Below are positions 51,728 through 62,099 of a stretch of DNA of 64,000 nt, one piece after another. Within the stretch, counting starts at the first letter, position 1, and every line of letters starts with the position of its first letter. Source of the DNA: Clitoria ternatea (taxonomy: Eukaryota; Streptophyta; Magnoliopsida; Fabales; Fabaceae); the NCBI GenBank assembly GCA_037962975.1, contig CM075670.1, positions 232,026,242 through 232,090,241 of the forward strand, read 5' to 3'. The notes beneath the pieces are model-generated. The model saw only the letters and a list, made by a program, of their open reading frames with translations, did no database searches and was not told where the DNA came from. The translations under genes and the position numbers were made by a program.

Positions 51728-52905
51728 ATGAGATATTGAACGTGGTTACGATCACGAGAAGCACCTTGCGAGGCTGCTAGAGGGAGTACCCCTTGCGAGG
51801 CGGGAAACCATTGAGAATGAGTATATGGTTATGGTGGTTGCGATCACCCGAGGAAATGAGAACGGATCCGTGCATATGCATTTTAATGATATTAGCATGT
51901 GCATCAGTCTTGAAGCATGATATAGTGTGATACTTTGATGATGCGATATGTATGGATATTCCCTTTAATTACTAAGGTGTGATGGTGAGTTTGATTGATA
52001 TGATTCTAAGAGAATTAAGGAAAAATTGTGTTTGAATAAGTATTGATGATTGAATACTGATATAAAATAAACTCCTCTGAGGAGGAGATAGTTATATTGC
52101 ATTCATGCATATATTGTTTTATTTATTGGATTTTCATCATTGAGAAAGTATACTCACTCTCCTTGTGGTATATCTTTTTAGCTCCTGTGTTGTAGGTTCG
52201 CTTTGGAGCTGTTTGTGGAGGTGAAGTGTGAAGAAGGCCTCTTTTTGGTAAAGAATGCCTTGGCCGGCAACATTTTGATTTTATGGTTTATGTAGAATGT
52301 TTGTAATGTATATAGTATTCTGCATATTTTGTATAGCCATAAATTGGTATGAATGATGTATAATGATTATGTAGGTCATGTGTGAAAATTGGAACCCACA
52401 TATAAGACTAATCTTTAGTTATGGCCCTAGTGATGTAGGACGCTATTGTGTGAGTGCTTGAATTTTGCTCACTTTGATGATCAAATGATGAGGATTGTGA
52501 ATAATGACTTTAGGTGCTGTATGATTAATGATATTTCATAATTGTTATGCATAAGTAAGAAACTAGTAGGGTCAAAATGAGTTTTATGAGTCTTGGATAG
52601 TGTGTGATGGTCTCAATAGCTTAAATACATGATTTGTGACTTGTAGAAACTGGAACGGGTCAATTCCATTGAGAATAGACCCCTATGTTACTCAAAAAGG
52701 CTCAGGAATGGACAAAACGCATTTATTTGCATAACTTTCTCATTTTTGAGAATTTTTGAGTGAGGCCGGTGGCCACACATCACAAATAGTGTATTTTAGT
52801 TGGTGTTAAAATTTGGTAGCGTTTGGAGTTGATATGAAAAAGTTAGAGGGGTTAGAAGTCCAAAAATAATGCTTTTTCTGCATAAAAACAGCAACTGTGC
52901 TGTCT

Positions 52906-53151
52906 CGAATCGATTCGAGGATCCCTGAATCGATTCGAGAGCTGCTGTTTCCACTGTTTTTGGTTCCAGGAAGGCCTGAATCGATTCATACGATCCTGAA
53001 TCGATTCAAGGACCTCTGTTTGCGTAATTTTAAGTTCCAGAAGTGTCTGAATCGATTCATACGAGCTTGAATCGATTCAAGGGGTCCTGTTTTCACTGTT
53101 TTGCATTCCAGAATCATATGAATCGATTCATAGGGTGTTTGAATCGATTCA
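52906..53151. promoter_or_regulatory. Array of eight GAATCGATTC palindromes (5' LTR)
   Basis: Cores start at 52907, 52927, 52978, 52998, 53049, 53069, 53120 and 53141, so intervals are 20, 51, 20, 51, 20, 51, 21. Six are extended to the 12-bp palindrome TGAATCGATTCA. All ten-base cores are identical while the 41-bp spacers between pairs differ substantially. Paired dyads two helical turns apart resemble binding sites for a dimeric protein. Function is inferred. Confidence 0.65.
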
Positions 53152-53531
53152 TGACCCTGTTTTTCATATTTTTCCTCTATCTTGGGATATCATTGGTATT
53201 GTTTGACTATAATATGATGGTACAACGCCCCACACGCATAATTAATGCATTTTATCAAATCGATGGTTCATCCTTTGACCTTCTACCACTTCCCTTCATT
53301 TCCTTAATATATTTGCATACTTCCGCTACTCCTTGTTGATGATCATGAGATAAATCATCCAAGGTTCACTCTTTGACTTAATTGTTCACCTTCTCATATC
53401 TTCACATATGAGTAAGGTTATTAAATTAGGTCCGGGGATTTCTTGCCCAAGTTTTCATCTTGCGATCTCTTCCATCCTTTAATTATTTTAAATCGCGAAA
53501 AATTCACCCCTATTTTTGGGGTGTCACAATC

Positions 53532-53543
53532 TGGTATCAGAGC
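53532..53543 (+). other. Primer binding site of the inner element
   Basis: Exact TGGTATCAGAGC, three bases after the LTR end at 53528. Confidence 0.92.
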
Positions 53544-53920
53544 ATTATTCGCTCAGTATTATTGCTATTAGCTGTTGCTATTACCAGAACATGATATATG
53601 ATTGATGAATGACTGTTATAGTTATTTGATTTGTGTATGAATTGATTATGGATTGAATGTGATTGTTATAAGTCCGGCCAAGCTTCTTCACACTATCCTC
53701 CCTCAATGATGAATCCTATATATTATGAATGCATACTATATTATGATATGATGATATTGCCATATGGGCTTTAATATGGATTGATTGATATTGGACTCCA
53801 TGGGGGAGGGCCATAACTTAATTTTTATGATGAAGTACTATAGTGTGAGATTATAGAGAAAAGTTATGAACGAGTTTACTGATGTTAGTTGAATTTTGTG
53901 TTGTGGTTCTAGATATTGTG

Positions 53921-55126
53921 ATGGCCCGTCGTCGTCGAGATAATGATGACGCTATAGCTAGAGCCTTGAATCGTTTTGCGGATCTCCTTGAATCGCAAAA
54001 CCGCGAAAGACAAGAGGCGGAAAGATCACCTGCCCCTGTTGTTCAAGGTACTCAAGGTCTTGATATGTTTCTAAAGCGAAAACCCACTGAATTTCATGGG
54101 GGATTTAGGCCTGAGCAAGCCTATGGTTGGATCCGGAATGTTGAGAGAATCTTTGACAGTTTTGAATGCAATGAGCTCCAGAAAGTGGAGTATGCTGTTT
54201 TTATGCTGAGAGATGAAGCAGAGACTTGGTGGAGACTCGCCAAAAATAGAATGAATGCTGCTGCAATCCCCTTAACTTGGGAAAACTTTAAGCGTGAACT
54301 TATGAGGAAATATGTGCCTGAGAGTTATAAGAGCAAGAAAGAACTTGAGTTCATGGAACTCAAGCAAGGCACGATGACGGTGGAAGAGTATGCTTCTAAG
54401 TTTGAGGAACTTTGTGAATTCTACCCTCCTTTTCAACAAGAGGGAACTGAAGTGTCAAAATGCGTGAAGTTTGAAAATGGTTTACGCCCCGATATTCAAA
54501 GGGCCATATGTCACCAAGAGATCCGAAGTTTCACGGTGCTTGTGAATAAGTGTCGTATCTATGAAGAACATGCTTCTTTTCAACACTCTAAGTTTGACTC
54601 TAAGTTGAAGGGTCAAGCTTCTAGTTTTAAGAGGCAAAGAAGTTTTAGAAGGGGACGTTTTCTGAGGGGTGCTCCTTCTAATGTCCAAGCTAGAGGCGGC
54701 GGACGTAGTAATGTTTTTGGCCGGGGTAATATAAATACCAATGGGCCGAGATGTTATAGATGTGGAGGACCTCATTACGTTCGGGAATGTATGCATCGTG
54801 AAGATGTTGTATGTTTTAATTGTGATCAGGTGGGGCATATCCGTTCTGCATGTCCTATGCTTGCAAGACCCGCTCCGGTACAAGTTAATATTCCCAATCG
54901 TGCTAATGCACCTGTTCATGTGAATCGTGGAGGCCATAATGGTGGTCGGGGCCGTGGTAATGGAAATAATCAAGGCTGGAATGGTGGTCGGGGTGGCTAT
55001 AATGGTGGAAGGCGTGGTAATAATCGAGGAAATGGTAATGGTGCTAATGATGGAAATAGGGATGGTGGAAACCTTCAACCCAATGCCGGGAGAGTTTTTG
55101 CGGTAACCGGTGAGGAAGCAGCATAA
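53921..55126 (+). CDS. Gag polyprotein of the inner element
   Basis: Structural capsid/nucleocapsid protein of the retroelement particle, 401 aa from the ATG at 53921 (MARRRRDND). An upstream in-frame ATG at 53882 would add 13 residues. Landmarks: FLKRKPTEFHGGF near residue 50, the retrotransposon-gag core with AETWWRLA and FMELKQGTMTVEEYASKFEE, then two zinc knuckles, CYRCGGPHYVREC and CFNCDQVGHIRSAC, near residues 280-315. An Arg/Gly/Asn-rich tail follows. The frame ends in TAA at 55124-55126 and continues open directly into protease. In relic A the matching position is glutamine (EEAAQAHDLVQ), so the stop looks like a C-to-T mutation and not a normal gag end. Confidence 0.88.
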   Translation: MARRRRDNDDAIARALNRFADLLESQNRERQEAERSPAPVVQGTQGLDMFLKRKPTEFHGGFRPEQAYGWIRNVERIFDSFECNELQKVEYAVFMLRDEAETWWRLAKNRMNAAAIPLTWENFKRELMRKYVPESYKSKKELEFMELKQGTMTVEEYASKFEELCEFYPPFQQEGTEVSKCVKFENGLRPDIQRAICHQEIRSFTVLVNKCRIYEEHASFQHSKFDSKLKGQASSFKRQRSFRRGRFLRGAPSNVQARGGGRSNVFGRGNINTNGPRCYRCGGPHYVRECMHREDVVCFNCDQVGHIRSACPMLARPAPVQVNIPNRANAPVHVNRGGHNGGRGRGNGNNQGWNGGRGGYNGGRRGNNRGNGNGANDGNRDGGNLQPNAGRVFAVTGEEAA

Positions 55127-58100
55127 GCAGAAAATCTGGTTGAAAGTAAGTGTGAAATTCTTGGACATCCAGTTCATGTTATTTATGATTCGGGTGCGAC
55201 CCACTCCTTTATATCCGAGGATTGTGTTCGGCGATTGAGATTGCCGGTGTGTTTAATGAAAAATGCTCTTGTGGTTACCACCCCAACCGGTACTTGTCTT
55301 AGATCGATTAACCGGTGTGATAATGTTGATATGCTCCTAGATGGGAGAAAGTTTGTTGTGTCTTTTATTTGCTTACCTATGAAGGGACTGGAGATCATAC
55401 TTGGTATGGATTGGCTATCTGCCAACAGAGTCATGGTTGATTGTCAACAACGGACTGTTATTTTCCCTTCTCTTGATAGGGGACAGTTTGATGTACAAGG
55501 TATAATTCAACTTTGTGTACTGCTATCTCTTGTCGATGGGACGAGTGGTCCCGGTCCCATGGATATCCCCGTGGTGTCTGAATTTCTGGACGTGTTTCCT
55601 GATGAGATACCTGGCTTACCACCTCCAAGGGAGGTTGAGTTTGCTATTGACCTTGTACCTGGTGCCGAACCAGTGTCTATTGCTCCATATAGGATGTCTC
55701 CTATGGAGTTAGTTGAACTAAAGAAGCAAGTTGAGGAGCTGCTTGAAAAGGAGTTTGTTCGACCCAGTGTGTCACCCTGGGGAGCTCCTGTTTTATTAGT
55801 TAAGAAAAAGGATGGAACTATGCGGTTGTGTGTAGACTACCGCCAACTGAACAAGCTGACAATAAAGAATAGATATCCTTTACCTCGTATTGATGACCTG
55901 TTGGATCAGCTGAGAGGTGCGGTGGTATTTTCAAAGATTGATTTGCGTTCCGGTTATCATCAAATTCGGGTGAGAGCCGCAGACATTCCGAAGACTGCGT
56001 TTAGGACGCGATATGGCCACTACGAGTATGTCGTGATGCCCTTTGGAGTGACTAACGCTCCAGCGGTGTTCATGAGTTACATGAACCATATCTTTCACGA
56101 ATACCTGGATCGTTTTGTTGTGGTGTTCATCGATGATATCCTAGTATATTCCAAGAGCCGGGAGGAACATGAGGAACATTTAAGAGTGGTGTTGAACATT
56201 CTTAGAAAGAACCAGCTGTACGCCAAGCTCTCTAAATGTGAATTCTGGTTGACGAGCGTCCAGTTCCTTGGACATGTAATATCCGAGGATGGTATTTCGG
56301 TGGATCCTTCTAAGGTTGAAGCTGTTATGGCATGGTCTAGACCTACGACGGTTACTGAAATCCGAAGTTTCCTTGGACTTGCGAGTTATTATCGAAGGTT
56401 CATTGAAGGTTTCTCTCGTCTTGCGAGACCTTTGACAAATTTAACAAGGAAGAACCAACCTTTTGTATGGACGGTTGAATGTGAGAAGTGCTTTGAGGAA
56501 TTAAAGATGAGGCTGACTTCTGCTCCTATCTTGGCGTTGCCTGATTTACAAGAAGAGTTTGTGGTGTATTGTGACGCTTCTAAGCATGGACTTGGATGTG
56601 TGCTAATGCAGAAGGAACGTGTAATAGCTTATGCTTCACGCCAATTGCGACCTCATGAGGTTAATTACCCAACTCATGATTTGGAGTTGGCTGCGGTTGT
56701 GTTTGCTCTGAAGATTTGGCGTCATTACTTGTATGGATCAAGATTCGTGGTTTTTAGTGATCACAAAAGTTTGAAATATCTGTTTGACCAAAAGGAAATG
56801 AATATGCGTCAGAGGAGATGGATGGAATTTTTGAAGGATTACGACTTTAAATTGATGTACCACCCGGGAAAAGCCAATGTTGTTGTCGATGCTCTTAGTC
56901 GGAAATCCTTGCATGTATCAGCTATGATGGTCAAAGAGTTCGAGTTAATGGAAGAATTTCGGAATTTGAATGTTGGAACCGAGGTTCAATCCTCCAAGAG
57001 ACTATGTTTTGCTACCTTGAAGATATGCAATGAGTTTTTGAAGCTTGTGAAAGAGAAACAAAAAGATGATGATTACTTACAAGAGATGCGGAGATCTCAA
57101 GATAATGAGAAAAATTTATTTCTTATGGAAGGCGTTGATGGTATATGGCGAGTAAAAGGTCGTGTGTATGTACCTTCATTTGGTGATTGGAGGCGTACGG
57201 TGCTAGAGGAAGCACATAAAAGCATTTTTAGCATCCATCCTGGTGCAACCAAGATGTATCATGATATAAAGAAGAACTTTTGGTGGCCCGGAATGAAACG
57301 TGATGTTGCTAACTTTGTAGCTTCTTGCCTTACTTGTCAGAAGGCGAAGGTGGAACACCAAAGACCTTCAGGTACTTTGAGGCAACTTGATATCCCTGTT
57401 TGGAAGTGGGACGCGATTGCCATGGATTTTGTGTCCGGATTACCAAGAACGAGGTCTAGATGTGACGGAATATGGGTAATTGTGGATCGTTTGACAAAGA
57501 GTGCACATTTTCTACCAATCAGTATGGAGAGCTCCTTGCAAGATTTAGCACAGTTGTACATTCGGGAGATTGTGAGATTACATGGTGTGCCGTCAAGCAT
57601 TGTTTCTGATCGTGACCCCCGATTTACTTCCCGATTCTGGGGAAGCTTACATGAAGCAATGGGTTCAAAACTGAAGCTAAGCTCGGCATATCATCCTCAG
57701 ACCGATGGGCAGTCGGAGAGGACTATTCAAAGTCTTGAGGACTTACTACGCGCTTGTGTTTTGGAGCATGGCGGTTCATGGGAGAAATACTTGCCTCTGA
57801 TCGAATTCACCTACAACAATAGTTTTCATTCTAGTATTGGTATGGCACCATACGAGGCCTTATATGGAAGGAGGTGTCGAACTCCTTTATGTTGGTTTGA
57901 AGTTGGTGAGAACTTGGCCTTAGGGCCTGAGATTGTTGAGGAAACTACTGAACAGATCAAGATGATCCAAGAGAAGATGAAAGTCGCTCAAGACCGGCAG
58001 AAGAGCTATTATGATAAAAGGAGAAAGCCACTTGAGTTCCAAGTCGGCGATCATGTGTTATTGCGTGTCTCGCGTGATAAGGGTTTAGGAAGAGCCTTGA

Positions 58101-58528
58101 AGAGCAGAAAACTGGGCCCTAAATTCATTGGACCCTATGAGATCTTAGAGCGGATTGGAGATGTCGCATATCGGATTGCACTTCCTCCACAGCTTGCGAA
58201 CTTACATAATGTATTTCATGTGTCGCAGTTAAGAAAGTATATACCTGATCCTCAGCACGTGATCTCTATTGACGATGTTGAGGTGCGGGATGACTTAACC
58301 ATCTTTCCCGTTTCTGTTCGTATTGTTGAATATTCTGTGAAGAGACTGCGGAATAAGATGGTACCACTAGTAAAAGTAGCATGGAAGCATGGAGACGTGG
58401 AAACACTCACTTGGGAACGTGAGGACGATATCCGTAAGCGGTACCCTCATGCATTTGAATCCGGTAAGTTGAATTTCGAGGACGAAATTTCTTTTAGGGG
58501 GGTGGATTGTAACACCCCGAATTTTTAA
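55127..58528 (+). CDS. Pol polyprotein of the inner element (PR-RT-RNaseH-IN-chromo)
   Basis: About 1,133 codons, same frame as gag, separated from it only by the TAA at 55124. Domains: protease core DSGATHSFIS (55187); RT from YRMSPMELVELKKQ with FSKIDLRSGYHQI, MPFGVTNAP and the catalytic VFIDDILVYS (56123); RNase H with YCDASKHGLGCVL (about 56568) to DALSRK (56888). Integrase has the HHCC finger (CLTCQKAK), then core acidic residues in AMDFVSG (57423), SDRDPRF (57607) and the E of GQSER (57716). The C-terminal module is GPYEILERIGDVAYRIALPP, then a chromodomain-like tail RLRNKMVPLVKVAWKHGD (from 58342). No further stop or shift was seen. The stop codon lies 19 bp inside the 3' LTR. There is no dedicated ATG, so expression without gag readthrough is doubtful. 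Confidence 0.9.
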   Translation, partial: AENLVESKCEILGHPVHVIYDSGATHSFISEDCVRRLRLPVCLMKNALVVTTPTGTCLRSINRCDNVDMLLDGRKFVVSFICLPMKGLEIILGMDWLSANRVMVDCQQRTVIFPSLDRGQFDVQGIIQLCVLLSLVDGTSGPGPMDIPVVSEFLDVFPDEIPGLPPPREVEFAIDLVPGAEPVSIAPYRMSPMELVELKKQVEELLEKEFVRPSVSPWGAPVLLVKKKDGTMRLCVDYRQLNKLTIKNRYPLPRIDDLLDQLRGAVVFSKIDLRSGYHQIRVRAADIPKTAFRTRYGHYEYVVMPFGVTNAPAVFMSYMNHIFHEYLDRFVVVFIDDILVYSKSREEHEEHLRVVLNILRKNQLYAKLSKCEFWLTSVQFLGHVISEDGISVDPSKVEAVMAWSRPTTVTEIRSFLGLASYYRRFIEGFSRLARPLTNLTRKNQPFVWTVECEKCFEELKMRLTSAPILALPDLQEEFVVYCDASKHGLGCVLMQKERVIAYASRQLRPHEVNYPTHDLELAAVVFALKIWRHYLYGSRFVVFSDHKSLKYLFDQKEMNMRQRRWMEFLKDYDFKLMYHPGKANVVVDALSRKSLHVSAMMVKEFELMEEFRNLNVGTEVQSSKRLCFATLKICNEFLKLVKEKQKDDDYLQEMRRSQDNEKNLFLMEGVDGIWRVKGRVYVPSFGDWRRTVLEEAHKSIFSIHPGATKMYHDIKKNFWWPGMKRDVANFVASCLTCQKAKVEHQRPSGTLRQLDIPVWKWDAIAMDFVSGLPRTRSRCDGIWVIVDRLTKSAHFLPISMESSLQDLAQLYIREIVRLHGVPSSIVSDRDPRFTSRFWGSLHEAMGSKLKLSSAYHPQTDGQSERTIQSLEDLLRACVLEHGGSWEKYLPLIEFTYNNSFHSSIGMAPYEALYGRRCRTPLCWFEVGENLALGPEIVEETTEQIKMIQEKMKVAQDRQKSYYDKRRKPLEFQVGDHVLLRVSRDKGLGRALKSRKLGPKFIGPYEILERIGDVAYRIALPPQLANLHNVFHVSQLRKYIPDPQHVISIDDVEVRDDLTIFPVSVRIVEYSVKRLRNKMVPLVKVAWKHGDVETLTWEREDDIRKRYPHAFESGKLNFEDEISFRGVDCNTPNF
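58487..58507 (+). other. Polypurine tract of the inner element
   Basis: The AGGGGGGTGGA stretch directly precedes the 3' LTR start TGTAACACCCC at 58508. It overlaps the last pol codons. Confidence 0.85.
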
Positions 58529-61500
58529 AATAGGAAGATAAATTAAGAAAATAAATATGGGATAATTAAATGTGGGCTAATTAATATCCCAAAATTCTTG
58601 AAATGATTTAAACAAGACTTTTCAAAATTTCTGGTGAATTATGGTGATCGGTTGAGTTGAAAACTGACCCAGATAAAATATGGGTGTCCGACCAAGTATC
58701 TCTGATTGAGATGCCATTGGTCAGGGCTGTAGATAATATTATTGGGAATCTGAATATGTACTCGGTATAATTTTTAGAATATGTATTAAGCCCAAACGGC
58801 GAACCTGTTTGTTTAAAAAACGAAAGAGTTAATGAAGGCCTAATAACTTAAAAACTAAACTCACATTTTCATTTCACTCCCGTTGCATTCTTCTTCTCCA
58901 CGCCGCCTTACCTCTTCTTTTCTTCTTCTACACTTTCTTCTTCATTACTCATCCTCTCTTCCTCCAAAAAACCCTATGTAAAAAGAAAGATATATCTTCC
59001 TTCTTCATTGTTATCCTTCAAGAAGCTCAAGAAAAGCTTGGAGCTTGGGATCTTTTCTTCCTCCTCTCATTTTCGTGTGGACCTTCTCCTCTTTTGCAAA
59101 CTCACTCTTTACTCCTCTTGAGGTAAAATTATTACCATTTTCCATGTATATAAACATATTACTATGTGTTTTCAATGTTAAGAAAGCATTAATCTATGTA
59201 GGTTACTTGGAGAAACATTAAATGTGGAAACCCTAAGATGGGTTGACATAAATACAAGCTTATGAATAATTAATGAGGTAGTTGTAATTATGGTGGGAAA
59301 AGAAGGAGGTATATGAGTATTTATGAAGGTTGGTAGGTTTGATGAAAACCCTAAATTTGAATTTAGGAGGAAATGTATAATATTGAAGAGTATAGCATTT
59401 ATTGAAGAAGTTAGCATTTGTTGATGGGAAGAGTGTTATAAATGATGAGGTAGAGACATTTAATGATGATGATGTTGACTTGAAGTCATAATAGGTGTGA
59501 AACTCACCAAGGTGTTGGTGGAAGCTTAATAGATGGGATAACCTAACAAGTAGGTTGTAGCTCTTGGTAATAATGGATTGTGATTTAAGAGAAGGAATTC
59601 CCGAAGCCTAATTAGGCCAATGAATGAATTGATAAATAGTTCCCACATGATAAGAATCATGTGTATACCTATGTATATGTATATTGAATTGATGTTTGAA
59701 AGAATATTTGATGTGGCCCTATAATTGATTGGTGTAGGGCTTGGCAATATTGGTGAAGCAGGAACATCAACCCCAGAGGTCTACTTCTCTTGAGGTAGGA
59801 GAGGGGTGTATTTTCTAAATGCATGAGAATTATGATGATAATGTATGTATTAATGTAGTATGACATGTTTGCTTGGATGAAGGTGATATTATGTGTATGT
59901 GAAATGAATTATGTATGGTGATGTGAATTTAGTGTTTATATGATGAAGCTTAAGTGAGGCTATGGATGAGCATTATTGTATACATGGCATGACATGCATA
60001 TTATGATGATGTTGATAAGTGGTTGCGATCACTTGATAATGGAAATGAAAAAAAGGCTTGCGAGTTCCTATGATTGTTAGACCGGTGGTTGCGATCACCT
60101 GGTATTGAAATGAAAGGCCCTGCGGGACCAATGAGATTGAATGCCCATGGTTGCGATCATGAGGCGGGAGTACCCCTTGCGAGGAGGGAAACCTATATGA
60201 AATGTTTATGAGGTGGGAGTACCCCTTGCGAGGAGGGAAACCTATATGAAATGTTTATGAGGCGGGAGTACCCCTTGCGAGGCGGGAAACCTTATGAGAT
60301 ATTGAACGTGGTTGCGATCACGAGAAGCACCTTGCGAGGCTGCTAGAGGGAGTACCCCTTGCGAGGCGGGAAACCATTGAGAATGAGTATATGGTTATGG
60401 TGGTTGCGATCACCCGAGGAAATGAGAACGGATCCGTGCATATGCATTTTAATGATATTAGCATGTGCATCAGTCTTGAAGCATGATATAGTGTGATACT
60501 TTGATGATGCGATATGTATGGATATTCCCTTTAATTACTAAGGTGTGATGGTGAGTTTGATTGATATGATTCTAAGAGAATTAAGGAAAAATTGTGTTTG
60601 AATAAGTATTGATGATTGAATACTGATATAAAATAAACTCCTCTGAGGAGGAGATAGTTATATTGCATTCATGCATATATTGTTTTATTTATTGGATTTT
60701 CATCATTGAGAAAGTATACTCACTCTCCTTGTGGTATATCTTTTTAGCTCCTGTGTTGTAGGTTCGCTTTGGAGCTGTTTGTGGAGGTGAAGTGTGAAGA
60801 AGGCCTCTTTTTGGTAAAGAATGCCTTGGCCGGCAACATTTTGATTTTATGGTTTATGTAGAATGTTTGTAATGTATATAGTATTCTGCATATTTTGTAT
60901 AGCCATAAATTGGTATGAATGATGTATAATGATTATGTAGGTCATGTGTGAAAATTGGAACCCACATATAAGACTAATCTTTAGTTATGGCCCTAGTGAT
61001 GTAGGACGCTATTGTGTGAGTGCTTGAATTTTGCTCACTTTGATGATCAAATGATGAGGATTGTGAATAATGACTTTAGGTGCTGTATGATTAATGATAT
61101 TTCATAATTGTTATGCATAAGTAAGAAACTAGTAGGGTCAAAATGAGTTTTATGAGTCTTGGATAGTGTGTGATGGTCTCAATAGCTTAAATACATGATT
61201 TGTGACTTGTAGAAACTGGAACGGGTCAATTCCATTGAGAATAGACCCCTATGTTACTCAAAAAGGCTCAGGAATGGACAAAACGCATTTATTTGCATAA
61301 CTTTCTCATTTTTGAGAATTTTTGAGTGAGGCCGGTGGCCACACATCACAAATAGTGTATTTTAGTTGGTGTTAAAATTTGGTAGCGTTTGGAGTTGATA
61401 TGAAAAAGTTAGAGGGGTTAGAAGTCCAAAAATAATGCTTTTTCTGCATAAAAACAGCAACTGTGCTGTCTCGAATCGATTCGAGGATCCCTGAATCGAT

Positions 61501-62094
61501 TCGAGAGCTGCTGTTTCCACTGTTTTTGGTTCCAGGAAGGCCTGAATCGATTCATACGATCCTGAATCGATTCAAGGACCTCTGTTTGCGTAATTTTAAG
61601 TTCCAGAAGTGTCTGAATCGATTCATACGAGCTTGAATCGATTCAAGGGGTCCTGTTTTCACTGTTTTGCATTCCAGAATCATATGAATCGATTCATAGG
61701 GTGTTTGAATCGATTCATGACCCTGTTTTTCATATTTTTCCTCTATCTTGGGATATCATTGGTATTGTTTGACTATAATATGATGGTACAACGCCCCACA
61801 CGCATAATTAATGCATTTTATCAAATCGATGGTTCATCCTTTGACCTTCTACCACTTCCCTTCATTTCCTTAATATATTTGCATACTTCCGCTACTCCTT
61901 GTTGATGATCATGAGATAAATCATCCAAGGTTCACTCTTTGACTTAATTGTTCACCTTCTCATATCTTCACATATGAGTAAGGTTATTAAATTAGGTCCG
62001 GGGATTTCTTGCCCAAGTTTTCATCTTGCGATCTCTTCCATCCTTTAATTATTTTAAATCGCGAAAAATTCACCCCTATTTTTGGGGTGTCACA
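58508..62094 (+). repeat. 3' LTR of the inner element, 3,587 bp
   Basis: Almost identical to 49893-53528. Besides one missing 49-bp unit, I see about seven single-base differences by eye: near 58574, 58766, 58821, 59426, 59970, 60082 and 60313. The palindrome array recurs unchanged at 61472-61717. Confidence 0.95.
61472..61717. promoter_or_regulatory. Array of eight GAATCGATTC palindromes (3' LTR)
   Basis: Identical copy of the array at 52906-53151, with the same 20/51 spacing. Its identity reflects LTR duplication at insertion and is not independent evidence of constraint. Confidence 0.65.
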
Positions 62095-62099
62095 TCGGT

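Larger units (their letters stand above)
49893..53528 (+). repeat. 5' LTR of the inner element, 3,636 bp
   Basis: Starts TGTAACACCCCG and ends GGGGTGTCACA. It contains a zone of GTGGTTGCGATCAC/CTTGCGAGG motifs (51405-51850), a 49-bp tandem array (51546-51727) and an eight-copy palindrome array (52906-53151). The small ORFs it holds recur identically in the other LTR and have no coding signature. Confidence 0.95.
49888..62099 (+). mobile_element. Young full-length Ty3/gypsy (chromovirus-like) element
   Basis: Flanked by TCGGT at 49888-49892 and 62095-62099. LTRs are 49893-53528 and 58508-62094. Primer site, gag, pol and polypurine tract are all present and in order. Domain order gag-protease-RT-RNase H-integrase-chromodomain-like tail points to a chromovirus, with a tail resembling the Tekay/Del type. 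The whole element sits inside the outer element's 5' LTR in opposite orientation. The only coding lesion I see is one stop codon between gag and protease. Confidence 0.95.

Noticed and set aside
53043..53339. 98-codon ORF overlapping the palindrome array
   Set aside because: Its repeated NRF phrases come from the palindromes themselves, and it has no other coding sign.
55124..55126. Programmed stop-codon readthrough between gag and pol
   Set aside because: No classical readthrough context follows the TAA, and relic A encodes glutamine there. A point mutation is simpler, though not proven.
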